The notes beneath the pieces were generated by a model. That model did not search any database and was not told the origin of the DNA. It worked only from the letters and a program-made list of their open reading frames with translations. This document shows positions 45,141 to 55,920 of a stretch of DNA of 64,000 nt, piece after piece. The first letter of the stretch is position 1. The number at the start of each line of letters is the position of its first letter. Source of the stretch: Isoetes taiwanensis (lineage: Eukaryota; Streptophyta; Lycopodiopsida; Isoetales; Isoetaceae); the NCBI GenBank assembly GCA_021234155.1, contig JAJEKV010000064.1, positions 3,414,001-3,478,000 on the forward strand. Direction: 5' to 3'. A program made the position numbers and the translations under genes.

Positions 45141-45535
45141 TCGTTGTTAATTAAGTTCCGGAATTAGTCCCACCAAGTGAGTTGATGTTGTCATAACAAG
45201 TTGGCCGGACTTGCTAGATTACGTCGTGTCATTTGGTCGGTTTATTCCCATGGGATAATAGCTTTATATATGGTTAACAGTTATCCGGTTGACTATGACA
45301 GAGAGAGGTCGACTCCCATGGCTATGGCAAGACTGCTTACTCCGGCGGCTATGGCGAGAGAGCTTGCTCCGGCGGCTACGACAAGAGAGCTTGCTCCGGC
45401 GGCTATGGCGGAAGAGCTTGCTCCGGCGGAGTTGTTGCCTCCACAACGTGGGTTTACCAAAGGCACGCATGTAATTTAGATATGGAATAGAGAACTATAA
45501 ATCCTAGAAAAAAGATTATATTCATTCAAGAAAGA
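45141..45535 (+). repeat. 27-bp tandem repeats, Gly/Tyr-rich coding relic
   Basis: Positions 45333-45430 contain about three and a half copies of a 27-bp unit (GCTCCGGCGGCTATGGCG...). In one frame it reads SGGYGERACSGGYDKRACSG; in the ATG-started frame at 45201-45479 it reads as Ala/Leu/Glu repeats. The SGGYG frame resembles glycine-rich stress or RNA-binding proteins, but an upstream frameshift separates it from NSYPVDYDRE. Probably a gene fragment. Confidence 0.4.
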
Positions 45536-45536
45536 A

Positions 45537-45592
45537 GTTGGCTCATTGGTAAAGGTGTTGGCTTGGGTGCAGAAGGTCAGGGGTTCAATTCC
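45537..45592 (+). mobile_element. tRNA-related SINE head 1
   Basis: GTTGGCTCATTGGTAAAGG resembles a Pol III A box and GGGGTTCAATTCC a B box, spaced as in tRNA-derived SINEs. No tRNA cloverleaf can be completed. It aligns with head 2 at 45691. Confidence 0.5.
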
Positions 45593-45690
45593 ATGATGTA
45601 CCTTTTCTTAAAAGAATTGCTAACAGGACAAAACAGAATATTAGATATGTATAACAAAGTAGTAGAACATACATATACTATATAAAGATA

Positions 45691-45750
45691 GTTGGCAAGA
45701 TGGAAAGAGTGTTGGGTTGGAAGTGGGAGGTCACGGGTTCAAAACGCGGG
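45691..45750 (+). mobile_element. tRNA-related SINE head 2
   Basis: GTTGGCAAGATGGAAAGAG (A-box-like) and GGTCACGGGTTCAAAACGC (B-box-like) follow head 1 by about 154 bp with the same layout. It is followed by an A-rich stretch and CG-rich unique sequence. Confidence 0.5.
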
Positions 45751-45943
45751 TGAAAAGGGAAAAAAAAACTTCTTTTTACAAAAAAAACGGACGCGTATTT
45801 TTATACGGCGGACCGTATGGGGCACTGCGATCCTTATACGGCTTCAGTTCGTCGAGAAAAACACCTCCAAAGACAGCAGCGCCCCTTTTGATTTTTTTCT
45901 ACTGTTGTCTTTTTTCGACCTCGGGAGACGTGCCCCTTAGGGT

Positions 45944-46071
45944 ATTTGGGAGGTGTCCGATCCATTGGAGCCGTTTTTGCCTTCATCCGAACTACCTACA
46001 AAAAGTTATTTGGGAGGTGTCCGATCCATTGGAGCCGTTTTTGCCTTCATCCGAACTACCTACAAAAAGTT
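45944..46071 (+). repeat. Perfect 64-bp tandem duplication
   Basis: Two identical copies beginning ATTTGGGAGGTGTCCGATCC, at 45944 and 46008. It lies in the presumed leader region of the minus-strand retrotransposon downstream of its primer-binding site. Confidence 0.85.
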
Positions 46072-46280
46072 ATAGCCCTTCCAAACTTGGGTCCTCCAGT
46101 CACAACTTTTTCCCTCCAAAATCGCCCTAAACTTCCTAAAACTCACAATTTATTCCACCTAGCACAAAACTAAATCACTAAAAAGTTAAGCAGTCCAACT
46201 AGCTTAAACTCCCACTCAACTACCGAACTAACGGGTTAAAGATTTGGTCAGTGCTATGATTCCGGTCAACCAGAATCATG

Positions 46281-46292
46281 GCTCTGATACCA
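46281..46292 (-). other. Retrotransposon primer-binding site (initiator tRNA-Met)
   Basis: On the minus strand TGGTATCAGAGC lies one base after the CA end of the LTR. It is complementary to the 3' end of plant initiator tRNA-Met, the usual minus-strand primer of Ty1 and many Ty3 elements. It defines 46294-47892 as a 5' LTR with its interior to the left. Confidence 0.9.
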
Positions 46293-46293
46293 C

Positions 46294-47892
46294 TGTGATG
46301 CTCCCTGAACATATACGACCCTCGAACGTATACATACGGGGACTTTCCCCTCCCATGGCGACCAACTCGCCACGAGCAGGGCCCTCCGTCTAACTCGGGC
46401 CATCTATGAGAAGATGCTCAAGTGAAGGACACAGAGGGGTCATTCGGCCCACGCCTTCAATGGGGCTCCTACGTCGCGGAAGCGTGAATACAAGGTTAGC
46501 ACACAGCATAATCATATCATAATTTACCACCACGAGGGGTGGCACATCCATCCAAGTGACAACAACAAAGGATATGCATTTAATACTAAGGAAAACACCC
46601 CAAACCCATGGTTCTACCCGGCTCGGACTCGGTGAGGATCGATCGACGGCTAGGTCTCAAGAGATCAGCCAGGCCAGAATTTTGACATGGCGTTATCGGC
46701 ATAGAACATTGGCTAGGGTTGTCCACTCCATCCGCCCCTCCACGTGCACACTTTGCGGATGAGTCGAATCATGTTATGGCGTCACTATAGCCTTTGGGAC
46801 ATGCAGACTCAAGGTATCACCCTCTGAGCCTACTACATGGGGTTCATGAAGCCCCGTCACGATGAGGCAGGTGGGAAGTGTCCCCTTCCGGGATCCACGG
46901 TGGTTCCATGGGTGGACTAGAAAATACGTGCCGCATCGGCGACCCCGCATCCGTGCAGCTCTAATTTACCGCCCTAAATCTACTCAAAGTATGGGGGATG
47001 CCCCATGCGCGGGTCACACCTCGTACCCGGGGGAGTGTCGGACCCATACCCGCCTGGATCGCGCCTAGCTCACCGGCCGGCTATTAGGCCTAGTCCTTTG
47101 TAGGAGTCTCGGGAGCCTTTTATGTTAGGTGCAAGACCCCACCCCGCTTCACCTTTGTGTCCCTTATTTGGTGCTAAGTCACTCCATAGCATCCACGACT
47201 TCGGTGGGCTCTTGTGCATGTGCCGCATCTAATGGGAAGTACTGGGGATCTACCTAGGAGCATCCTACTATCATGGCTCAGAGGTCTCTACCCCCCTTAA
47301 TTCCCCCATTTCCAGAGTAATACTATGCAAAGAACTATCAATCCATCCTTTAAGAGCAAACCCAAAATCAGAATATAAAGAGAACTTACCTTTACAATCA
47401 AGGGTTAGTTCCTATAGGTAAAGCATAGAGAACACAGAGAAATAGAAGAAATACACACAACAAGTGCCCAACAGGGGCGCTACCCTACAGATAACACATC
47501 TAAGCTATAGACTAACCGTCGAATCGGGCTTGGGATGGCTCCATCTCGATTTGTTGAAGGGTGCCTGGCTGCTGCTCCTCCTCCTCCATCCCCAATTGCT
47601 CCCAATTCGAATTGGGGCACAAAAGCCCTAATTTGGGTGTCCAAAATGGAAACCCTACCTTGCCCAATCGATTTGGGCCAGGTGGCATGTCAATAATTAG
47701 CTAATTTGGTATTTTAGCCCTTTTTAATATTAGGATAAGCCCTAAATTCGAATTAGGGTTTTGGGTTAGGTTTCCACCTTTATAATTTAATTATTAACAT
47801 AGCTAACCCTAGCTTATGAATAATTAATGTGCCATTAATTATCCATAGTGACGTGTCATGTATTTATACTTAAATATGCGTATAAATATGTG
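46294..47892 (-). mobile_element. 5' LTR of a Ty3/gypsy-like retrotransposon
   Basis: About 1.6 kb, ending CATCACA on the minus strand next to the primer-binding site. Same family as 22110-23697. The start is cut about 12 bp short: at 47892 the expected TGTGACGTTCGACATATTTA start is replaced by the inside of a second LTR. Confidence 0.85.
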
Positions 47893-48722
47893 GGCCGGCT
47901 ATGGGGCCTAGTCCACTGTAGGAGTCTCAGGAGCCTTTTATGTTCGTGCAAGACCCCACCCCCGCTTCACCACTGCGTCCCTTATTTGGTGCTAAGTCAC
48001 TCCATAGCATCCACGACTCGGTGGGCTCTTGTGCACAGGCCGCATCTAATGGGAAGTACAGGGATCTACCTAGGAGCATCCTACTAGCATGGCTCAGAGG
48101 TCTCTACCCCCCTTAATTCCCCCATTTCCAGAGTAATACTATGCAAAGAACTATCAATCCATCCTTTAAGAGCAAACCCGTAATCGAGGAATATAAAGAG
48201 AACTTACCTTTACAATCAAGGGTTAGTTCCTATAGGTAAAAGCATAGAGAACACAGAGAAATAGAAGAAATACACACAACAACAAGTGCCCAGGGCGCTA
48301 CCCTACTGACACAGCCTAAGCTATAGACTAACCGTCGACCCGGGCTTGGGATGGCTCCATCTCGATTTCTTTGAAGGGTGCACAGGCACGCTCCTCCTCC
48401 TCCATCCCCAATTGCTCCCAATTCGAATTGGGGCACAAAAGCCCTAATTTGGGTGTCCAAAATGGAAACCCTACCTTGCCCAATCGATTTGGGCCAGGTG
48501 GCATGTCAACAATTAGCTAATTTGGTATTTTAGCCCTTTTTAATATTAGGATAAGCCCTAAATTCGAATTAGGGTTTTGGGTTAGGTTTCCACCTTTATA
48601 TATAATTTAATTATTAACATAGCTAACCCTAGCTTATGAATAATTAATGTGCCATTAATTATCCATAGTGACGTGTCATGTATTTATACTTAAATATGCG
48701 TATAAATATGTCGAACGTCACA
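47893..48722 (-). mobile_element. Partial second LTR in tandem
   Basis: Begins within the LTR at GGCCGGCTATGG and runs to the true start TGTGACGTTCG at 48722. It matches the right 0.8 kb of the neighbouring LTR. A same-strand tandem of a nearly full and a partial LTR suggests recombination between elements or an assembly join. Confidence 0.8.
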
Positions 48723-49732
48723 GTTTTCCTTTATCTAAGCTAATCTCTAAACAGAAGGTTAGCGACATCTGCAAGCCCCTTCTTGCATCCCGACATCTGC
48801 AAAGCTCCCGACAACAGGGCAGCTGAGGGCATACAGAGTTAGGTAGGTTTCATTTTTATTTGATCTTTTTTTTCTGGTTTTCAATCAAGAACTTTTATAT
48901 TTATCATTTCTTTTTCATGTATTGGATTAGAAGTTATGGTAGCTGCAAATCCAAATTCGTTTTTACCTTGCCTTCATTCTTGAATGCTCATCTCAGCACA
49001 TTGCTTATCTTTATGCAAGGCATTTTAAACAACACTCTGAAGACGTTGCTCATGCATAATGCCTGGGCTACATTGGTGCTTTGTAACAAACTCTTTTTTC
49101 CAGTGGCTTACATAGGTTATATTATTTTCCCATTGTTTTCATATCTTCTACTAAAATTTGAAGCATACTTTCACCTAAAGTTTTACTAGCAGAAGGATTG
49201 CCTAACGATTGCGGCTGCAGGTCCTGTTCGGAGATGCATTCTATAAGGAATACAAACGAGCCATTGTAAGAATTGATTATTATCTTTCTTTCATGAAAAT
49301 TTCTTGCATGCCATCAATGGATTTTTGTTGATATAAACAACTTTGATTATGCCGCTTCTTAGTAGGTCCTGCTTCTTTGTGACAAGATCTTATCATTCAA
49401 CGGGGTCTTAAGTCAAGAGTCGGGCAGGCTAGATGCTCCTACGGTTTATTACTTTTGTGTGTTGAATGCATGCCTTTTCTCCGGATTGCATTGCTAACCA
49501 AAAGTATCTTATCTTCTATTTCAATACAGTTTCTTGCGATCTAGACTTTATTATGAGATTTGGGGTTATAAACTCAAGAGCAAAAGATGTGGCAAACTGA
49601 TAAGGAAACGGTAAGAGTTCGTTCAATTATTTCATATTGCATTTGGGGATTGCTTCAAATTTTGTGTGGTTGTACAAAAACATCAAATAAAGATCTCTAT
49701 GTTTGGTCGTTGCACTGTGTAATAGTACTCTA
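48723..49732. other. Region upstream of the HSP90 remnant
   Basis: Mostly AT-rich. One possible exon at 49221-49265 (acceptor 'ggctgcag', VLFGDAFYKEYKRAI, donor GTAAG) is not recognised. No N-terminal HSP90 exon was found. Confidence 0.35.
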
Positions 49733-51323
49733 TTGGCTGACAGAACCAACAATACACTCAGTGTAATCGCCAGCGGTATTGGGATGACCAAAGTTGGTAA
49801 GATTTTTGTTCTATTATCTGTTCGCATAGTATGATGCATCTCTTTTGTCAGTATGTTAAAGTGGGTTCGCCTTTGTGTTAGATTTGGTGAACAATCTTGG
49901 TACACTTGCTCGTTCTGGAACGAAGGAATTCATGGAAGCGTTGGCTGTTGGAGCCGATGTTAGCATGATTGGTCAGTTTAGAGTGGGTTTTTACTCTGCA
50001 TATCTTGCTGCTGAAAAGGTGGTTGTTACTACCAAACATAACGATGATGAGCATTATATTTGGGAGTCCCAAGCTGGTGGATCATTCACTGTAACTCGTG
50101 ACACTTCTGGAGACAAAGATCTCCTTTTATTTGAAGGAAGATCAGGCAAGAAGTTACCTTTGGTTGTGCTATTTAAGTTCTGTGCATTTCTGGACTGGTT
50201 AGATGCACGGACATTAACTTGGCTGTGGTATGATGTGATTTCTGGTACTATGTTTCATTGCATTTCTTTAAAGTGTTTAGATAGTTCTGTAGGAGAATAT
50301 GCATTTGTCTAGATTGCAAATGAACTTGGTTTTGGTATGGTGTGCATTACTGGTGCTATGTTTCATTGCATAAGATGAGGACACTGCATTTTGCCTTTTA
50401 CGTTCTATTGTGCATTTCAGTATTTACATTCCATTTGTCTAAGTTGATTCTGTTTATTTCTTCTCCTTTTCTTAAAAATAAATAATACTGTGTGCATCTT
50501 GAGTATTTGGAAGAAAGGAGGCTGAAAGATCTGATCCAGAAGCACTTAGAATTTATTGGTTACCCCATATCACTGTGGACTGAGAAGACTGTTGAGAAAG
50601 AAATTTCAGATGATGAAAAGGAGGAAAAGAAAGAAGAGGAGGAAGAAGGAAAAAATCAAGGAGGTAGATGAAGAAAAGGAAAAGGAAGCTAAGAAGAAAA
50701 AAAAGGTTAAGGAGGTTACTCAATGGCAACAGGTTAACAAGCAGAAGCCAATTTGGATGCGTAAGCCTGAAGAAATCACCAAAGAGGAATATGCTGCCTT
50801 TTACAACAGCCTTATAAACAATTGGGAAGATCATCTTGCTGTGAAGCACTTCTCTGTTGAAGGACAGTTAGAGTTTAAGGCTGTGCTCTTTGTTCCAAAA
50901 AGAGCTCCATTTGATCTGTTTGATACCAGAAAGAAACTTAATAATATAAAACTCTATGTCAGGAGGGTATTCATCATGGATAATTGTGAGGAGCTCATTC
51001 CAAAGTACTTGGGATTTATTAAGGGCATTGTGGATTCAGAAGATCTGCCATTGAACATTTCAAGAGAGATGTTGCACCAGAATAAGGTTCTGAAGGTGAT
51101 CCGTAAGAACCTTGTGAAGAAATGTCTTGAGTTCAGTGAAATTGCAGAGAATAAGGAAGATTATAATAAATTCTACGAGGCATTTCCAAAGAACATCAAG
51201 CTTGGAATCTACGTGGACAGCCAGAACAGAGTTAAGCTTGCTGATTTGCTGAGATATCACTCTACAAAGAGTGGGGATGAGATGACCAGCTTGAAGGACT
51301 ATGTGACCAGAAGCTCAAATTGA
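49733..51323 (+). pseudogene. HSP90: Cytosolic HSP90 pseudogene (central part)
   Basis: HSP90 is the ATP-dependent dimeric chaperone. Exon pieces: 49733-49796 (LADRTNNTLSVIASGIGMTK), an intact intron 49797-49881, then 49882 onward ([20 protein letters not shown], '[20 protein letters not shown]', '[20 protein letters not shown]'), breaking near 50105. From about 50497 come [20 protein letters not shown] and the charged linker, with a frameshift near 50640. The middle domain then runs from [20 protein letters not shown] through '[20 protein letters not shown]' to 'SLKDYVTR', followed by SSN and a stop. The N-terminal strand, the last third and the C-terminal MEEVD are missing. The nucleotide-binding Asp of the DxGxG motif is Ala (codon GCC 49769-49771), and the G of 'QFGVGF' is Arg. 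Non-functional as a chaperone. Confidence 0.92.
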
Positions 51324-52249
51324 TCAGTACTACTTCCTTTGTAGGAGATACATTATATCCAGCATAGACTTCTTGATTTGGGAGTCTATTTGGTAATAGA
51401 GTGTTCTTATTTACCATGTGTCTACAACAATAGCCAATTTGTCATTTGTCTACAAGAACACGGAGGCTCTATGTACCATCTAGCCCTTAACTTATTTATA
51501 TGCTAAGAGGTTTTGGTTGGCTTCAAGTACTAATGTTTCTCTTCTTCTTACTTTTCCTTATAGTTCTATAGGGATGCCGATGATATGGCAGCTCCAGTTC
51601 CTGTGCTTCAAACTTGCAAGTAGTTCTGGCATCACGATCACATGTCTAGAATATTGTTTGACAACCTATAATAATAAAGGGAAACCATTTGTACTTCTTT
51701 AGGCACCATATTTCCCCATCTTCTACAAAACAGGGAAACTCCTCTCCCTTCCATGTCCAACAAAATCATGAGTCATAGCAATTATGAAAGGTTAACCCCT
51801 TCTCTTTCTTGGACACACTACATCCACATTCGTTCACAATGATATGTGGCAAAACATGACATGTCATGTGTCTCAACTCTAGGTAAATACAATGAATAGC
51901 ATAATTATTTTTGGTTTAATATTTAAGTTCTCATGGTTTTCGAAGAAGATTAACATGATTAATATTTGAAATGGCAATCGCAGATGCTTTTGGCATAGAT
52001 ATCTAGCATTTGTTGTCAATTATTTATACAGATGTTACATTTTAGATTGTGGCACATGCCATGGATTAAGTATTATCATTCATTGCTTTGTAATATGGCG
52101 AATATTCTTTTATTGTCAATATGGCTAAAAGAAACAATATTATCATAGTCGTCTCCACTTAGGTACTGAAATGGTCATATCAACAATGTTATATTAACTC
52201 TATAAGAACATTAAAATGAATATAAGCACGCATGGTAAAAGAAAGAGAC
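51324..52249. other. No gene recognised
   Basis: AT-rich DNA between the HSP90 remnant and the tandem units; a 61-codon frame at 51517-51702 has no family resemblance. Confidence 0.5.
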
Positions 52250-55200
52250 GTATTTAGCAATATTTGCCATATTGCACTCAACATGTCCCTTTTCACAAAT
52301 ATGAGTATCCTATTAATGTCAAACATTTATGTTTCCTTTGTTATCAGAAAATTGAATTACATCTGGAGGTTCTACCCATATAATTTCTATGAGTGATGGT
52401 AAGCTAAAAAATCCATCAGCATATCACACCCACGAAGGAAAGACCAATACTAAATCATAAACTTTACTCTAGAGTGGAAATCACTTGGGACAAAGTGCGC
52501 GAGTTCCAGTGGTTTTGCAGGACTAACGATGTGGACATACAGATTCAACACCATGATGAATGCAAGCTGATCACTGCGAACATTCTAAAACTTCATAAAT
52601 TGTGTTCAAAATTCTAAGGATTTTACATGGACAATTTCAAACTTCAATTTATAATGAATAACTATATATGCCCAACCAGACATTCTCAATCATAATCATT
52701 CTAATTTTGGAATTTAATCCGTCAATAAGCCCAAAGAACTGGCACTTTTTCTAGTAATTTATATAACCTTAAGAAGATATATCCATGCATTATCTCATTA
52801 AAAAAAAAACGGACCAAATCGCAAGCATGCCTATAATCCTTGCTAATTTCCATCTCCACATTGTCTATTCTTAATGGAGGTCTAAGGCATTGTTTGTCGA
52901 AATACATGAACTAAAAATAATTGCAAATTTCCATATTGATGATGGAGAGAGAAAACATTGATGAGAAAAATAACATAAAAATAGAACAAATCAAGCGGCA
53001 AGCAAGTATAAATTAAACCAAGCCGGCCAAACATTATGTTTTTGGTATCACCGATAATCGATAATAACCACACCAAAAACAATGCCGGACTTTTGCAGAG
53101 GATAAAACCAAATATAGAAGGCATACTCCCATCTCGTAAAAAGCAAACCAAAAGCGGCTAGACTCTAGAAAGGAAAAGACAAATAGCAAATCGATTGATA
53201 GACCTAGCTTTCAGAAAATCACTGCCAAATTTTGACCTATCAATTGGCAAACTTGAACTTCCTGAAGACCTCTGTTTTGACATCCCCAAAGCCAAAGCTA
53301 GCATAATCGAACATGAAAAAAAAATATTACATGCAAAACACAACTCCGACTCGACTTCACTACAAACTCACTACAAATAGAAAGAAAGTGGTGCAAACTC
53401 ACTACGAATAGAAAGAAAGTGATGAACACTGCTTTCAGTTTCCCTTAGCTCTAGCTTTAATCTCAACCCAAAAATTATAACTCTCCCGACATCTCCACCT
53501 TTGAACTGACATCTCCACCTTTGAACTGGAATATGAGAGGCATATCCCATAGCCACACCACCATCTCTAGGGTTTGTCCTTTGGGCAACCCAAAAAACAT
53601 AATATAGTTTGATCCCATGACGGTGCAATGCATTAGAAGAAATGAAAATGGACAAAAGCATATTGATTAGAAGGAATGAGAAGCAGCTCGAATAACCAAA
53701 TAACCTACCAGCCTCTGTTACAACATACGATTCAAGGGCAACCCATCGTTGCCACCATCTTGTTTCCTAAAGTTTTTGGCATTTAGAATGAGACATAAAC
53801 TATATTGTACAGGAGAAATAAGTATAGGAGAAACAAGTGCACAATTATTATTTCACACAATGTTGCCAATGACTAAAATGAACGTCTACTTCCAAAGAGC
53901 CAACAAGTTCTCCCTTCCTTGATAGTACTTTCAAGCAACCCGATGATTCCCGCAAAGAGCGGGGATCCGAAAGTGTACATTCCACACAAGAAGCGAAATG
54001 AAAGAACAAATTACCTCATTTTTTCCCCGATCAAATCTACTAAAGAGGGTTCAGCGGTTGCAAGCCAAATATCCATTGGATACAAATGTGGCACTCTATC
54101 ATCCTTACGTTCTTGTGGAGCATGATGCCATACCTCAAATTTCATTTGAGATACCTTGATTCGTTCAAAAACGCATCAATTGAAATTACCATCGCGACCG
54201 CCTCCAGGAGGTAAGAAGGATTTCCCTGAATGATACAACACAATTTTTAAATTATTTATAATAACTAGCTAGCAAAAGATCATTTATGCGGTTTTGTCCC
54301 TAGTTAGAGAATGGATAGCCAAGAAGCGTAAATTGTTTCGCTCCCCATGTCCATTAAAATCATTAAAAGAAAAAGCGTTTCTTAATGTTTAAGGATTTGC
54401 AAAAATGTAAATTTTGTAAACTATGAATCGAGAGATAGCATACCATGGAAGGAGTGGCCATTGGAGGATAAGTAAGTTGGAGGATATGAATTAACCTGAC
54501 CACTATCACTTTCGGTTGGTTGTATTGTAAGGGAAGTACGATATCCCCGCAAAGTTGCCCGAATCATTAAACTATCTGCATTGTCGTTCACTTCTCATAT
54601 GTAAAACTATACAAGAGTGAATGCTTTCGTTCTAATTATAATTGTAGGAGTAATCAAAAGGCAGGTTGAATACTCAAAATAAGCGCCCTTAATGGCAACT
54701 CAAAGTGGACTGGCATGTTTAGGAATAGATTAACCTACCAAAAGTTCACAAAAATGAGCATTTCCAAGCATACTTTAGAGAACAAACACTTTTTGTAAAG
54801 ACTAGATTCAATCACATTGGGAGAGGGTAAAACCTTCGGTTACGCTCGAGAATTTTCACCTCGGTGTTGCTTTTAAAGGTGCCCATGCATCCTCAAAGAT
54901 GTATGTTTTCATCCTCAAATATGGTTCCCTTTAAAAGTTGCGTAGAAGATTCCATGCGGCTATAAGAAATTTCTACAAGCAACTTCAAGAAAAAGAAGTT
55001 GATAAGATGGAATCTTGTTCTAGCATAATCGGAAGGCGGGAGCTTTTGACCGCAAAAGCTACAATCCACATTAGTGGAAATTTATTGTAAGGAATGTATA
55101 GGCAAGTTAACTTACAAACCTTCGATTTCTAGAGTCCCAAGCTGTGTGTCTCATCAAGTAAACTTAGCAAACTAGCTTGAGATAAAGATGCAAAACCAAA

Positions 55201-55920
55201 ATATGCATTAGAGGCGCAATCTCCCCCGCCATATTGAAAGTCCGTTTCTTCAAGCAAACATTCTATCAAAGAGCAAAGACACATTGTTTGTAGATATTAC
55301 ATTGTGCCTACGTTCCATAATCTCTAATGCGACTGTAATTCACCAAAGTCACGCAAAGTCGGGTCGGATAATCTGAATTTATGAGAATCACCAAAGAATT
55401 ACAGTATTAAAATCTACAACAAAATATTTTTTCAAGACGAGAATACAACGCAGAGCATACCTTCTCGGTCTTTAATCAATTTGTGGGAAGAAATGTACCT
55501 TTGAAAAATAAAATGAGGTTGAGTGCAACAAAAATTTCAAAATCAATACGCTATAAAAATGTTGTAGTTTTGTCACCCACATTGCCAAAGTATCGTCGGA
55601 ATTTTACAATGGCGGCCGTCATCCTGGTGTACTCCGTCGTTGCCAGAATCTGTGGTAAACCCTAAATCCGGGTTGTAAAGGGCATCAATCATCTTTCTGT
55701 AATGCCATAGCCAGAATATTAAATGCCCTTTTTCAGCAAAATAGCTCCAGGAATTGAGATAGAGACCCGTTTGTGATCCAGAAAGGAAGAGAGAAAACAG
55801 AGCACTTCTTACTGCCATAGCCACACCTCGCAAACTATTCGACATAATAGAGTGCTCTTTACATTTACAGACCATAGCCACAAATCTTGCAAACTTGGGT
55901 CCTGTCTTCCCAGTTAGCCG
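52250..55920 (+). repeat. Tandem unit A (Helitron-like, captured exons)
   Basis: First of four copies of a 3.3-kb unit. Unit A, like unit C, has an extra 350-bp head from GTATTTAGCAATATTTGCCA to the shared GTTCAAAATTCTAAGG (52604). Its Helitron-type terminus at 52731-52755 is degraded (hairpin partly lost) but still ends CTTTTTCTAG. Antisense captured exons lie at about 54845-55070 and 55130-55340. A 61-codon plus-strand frame (53195-53380) is shared by all units. Confidence 0.85.
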
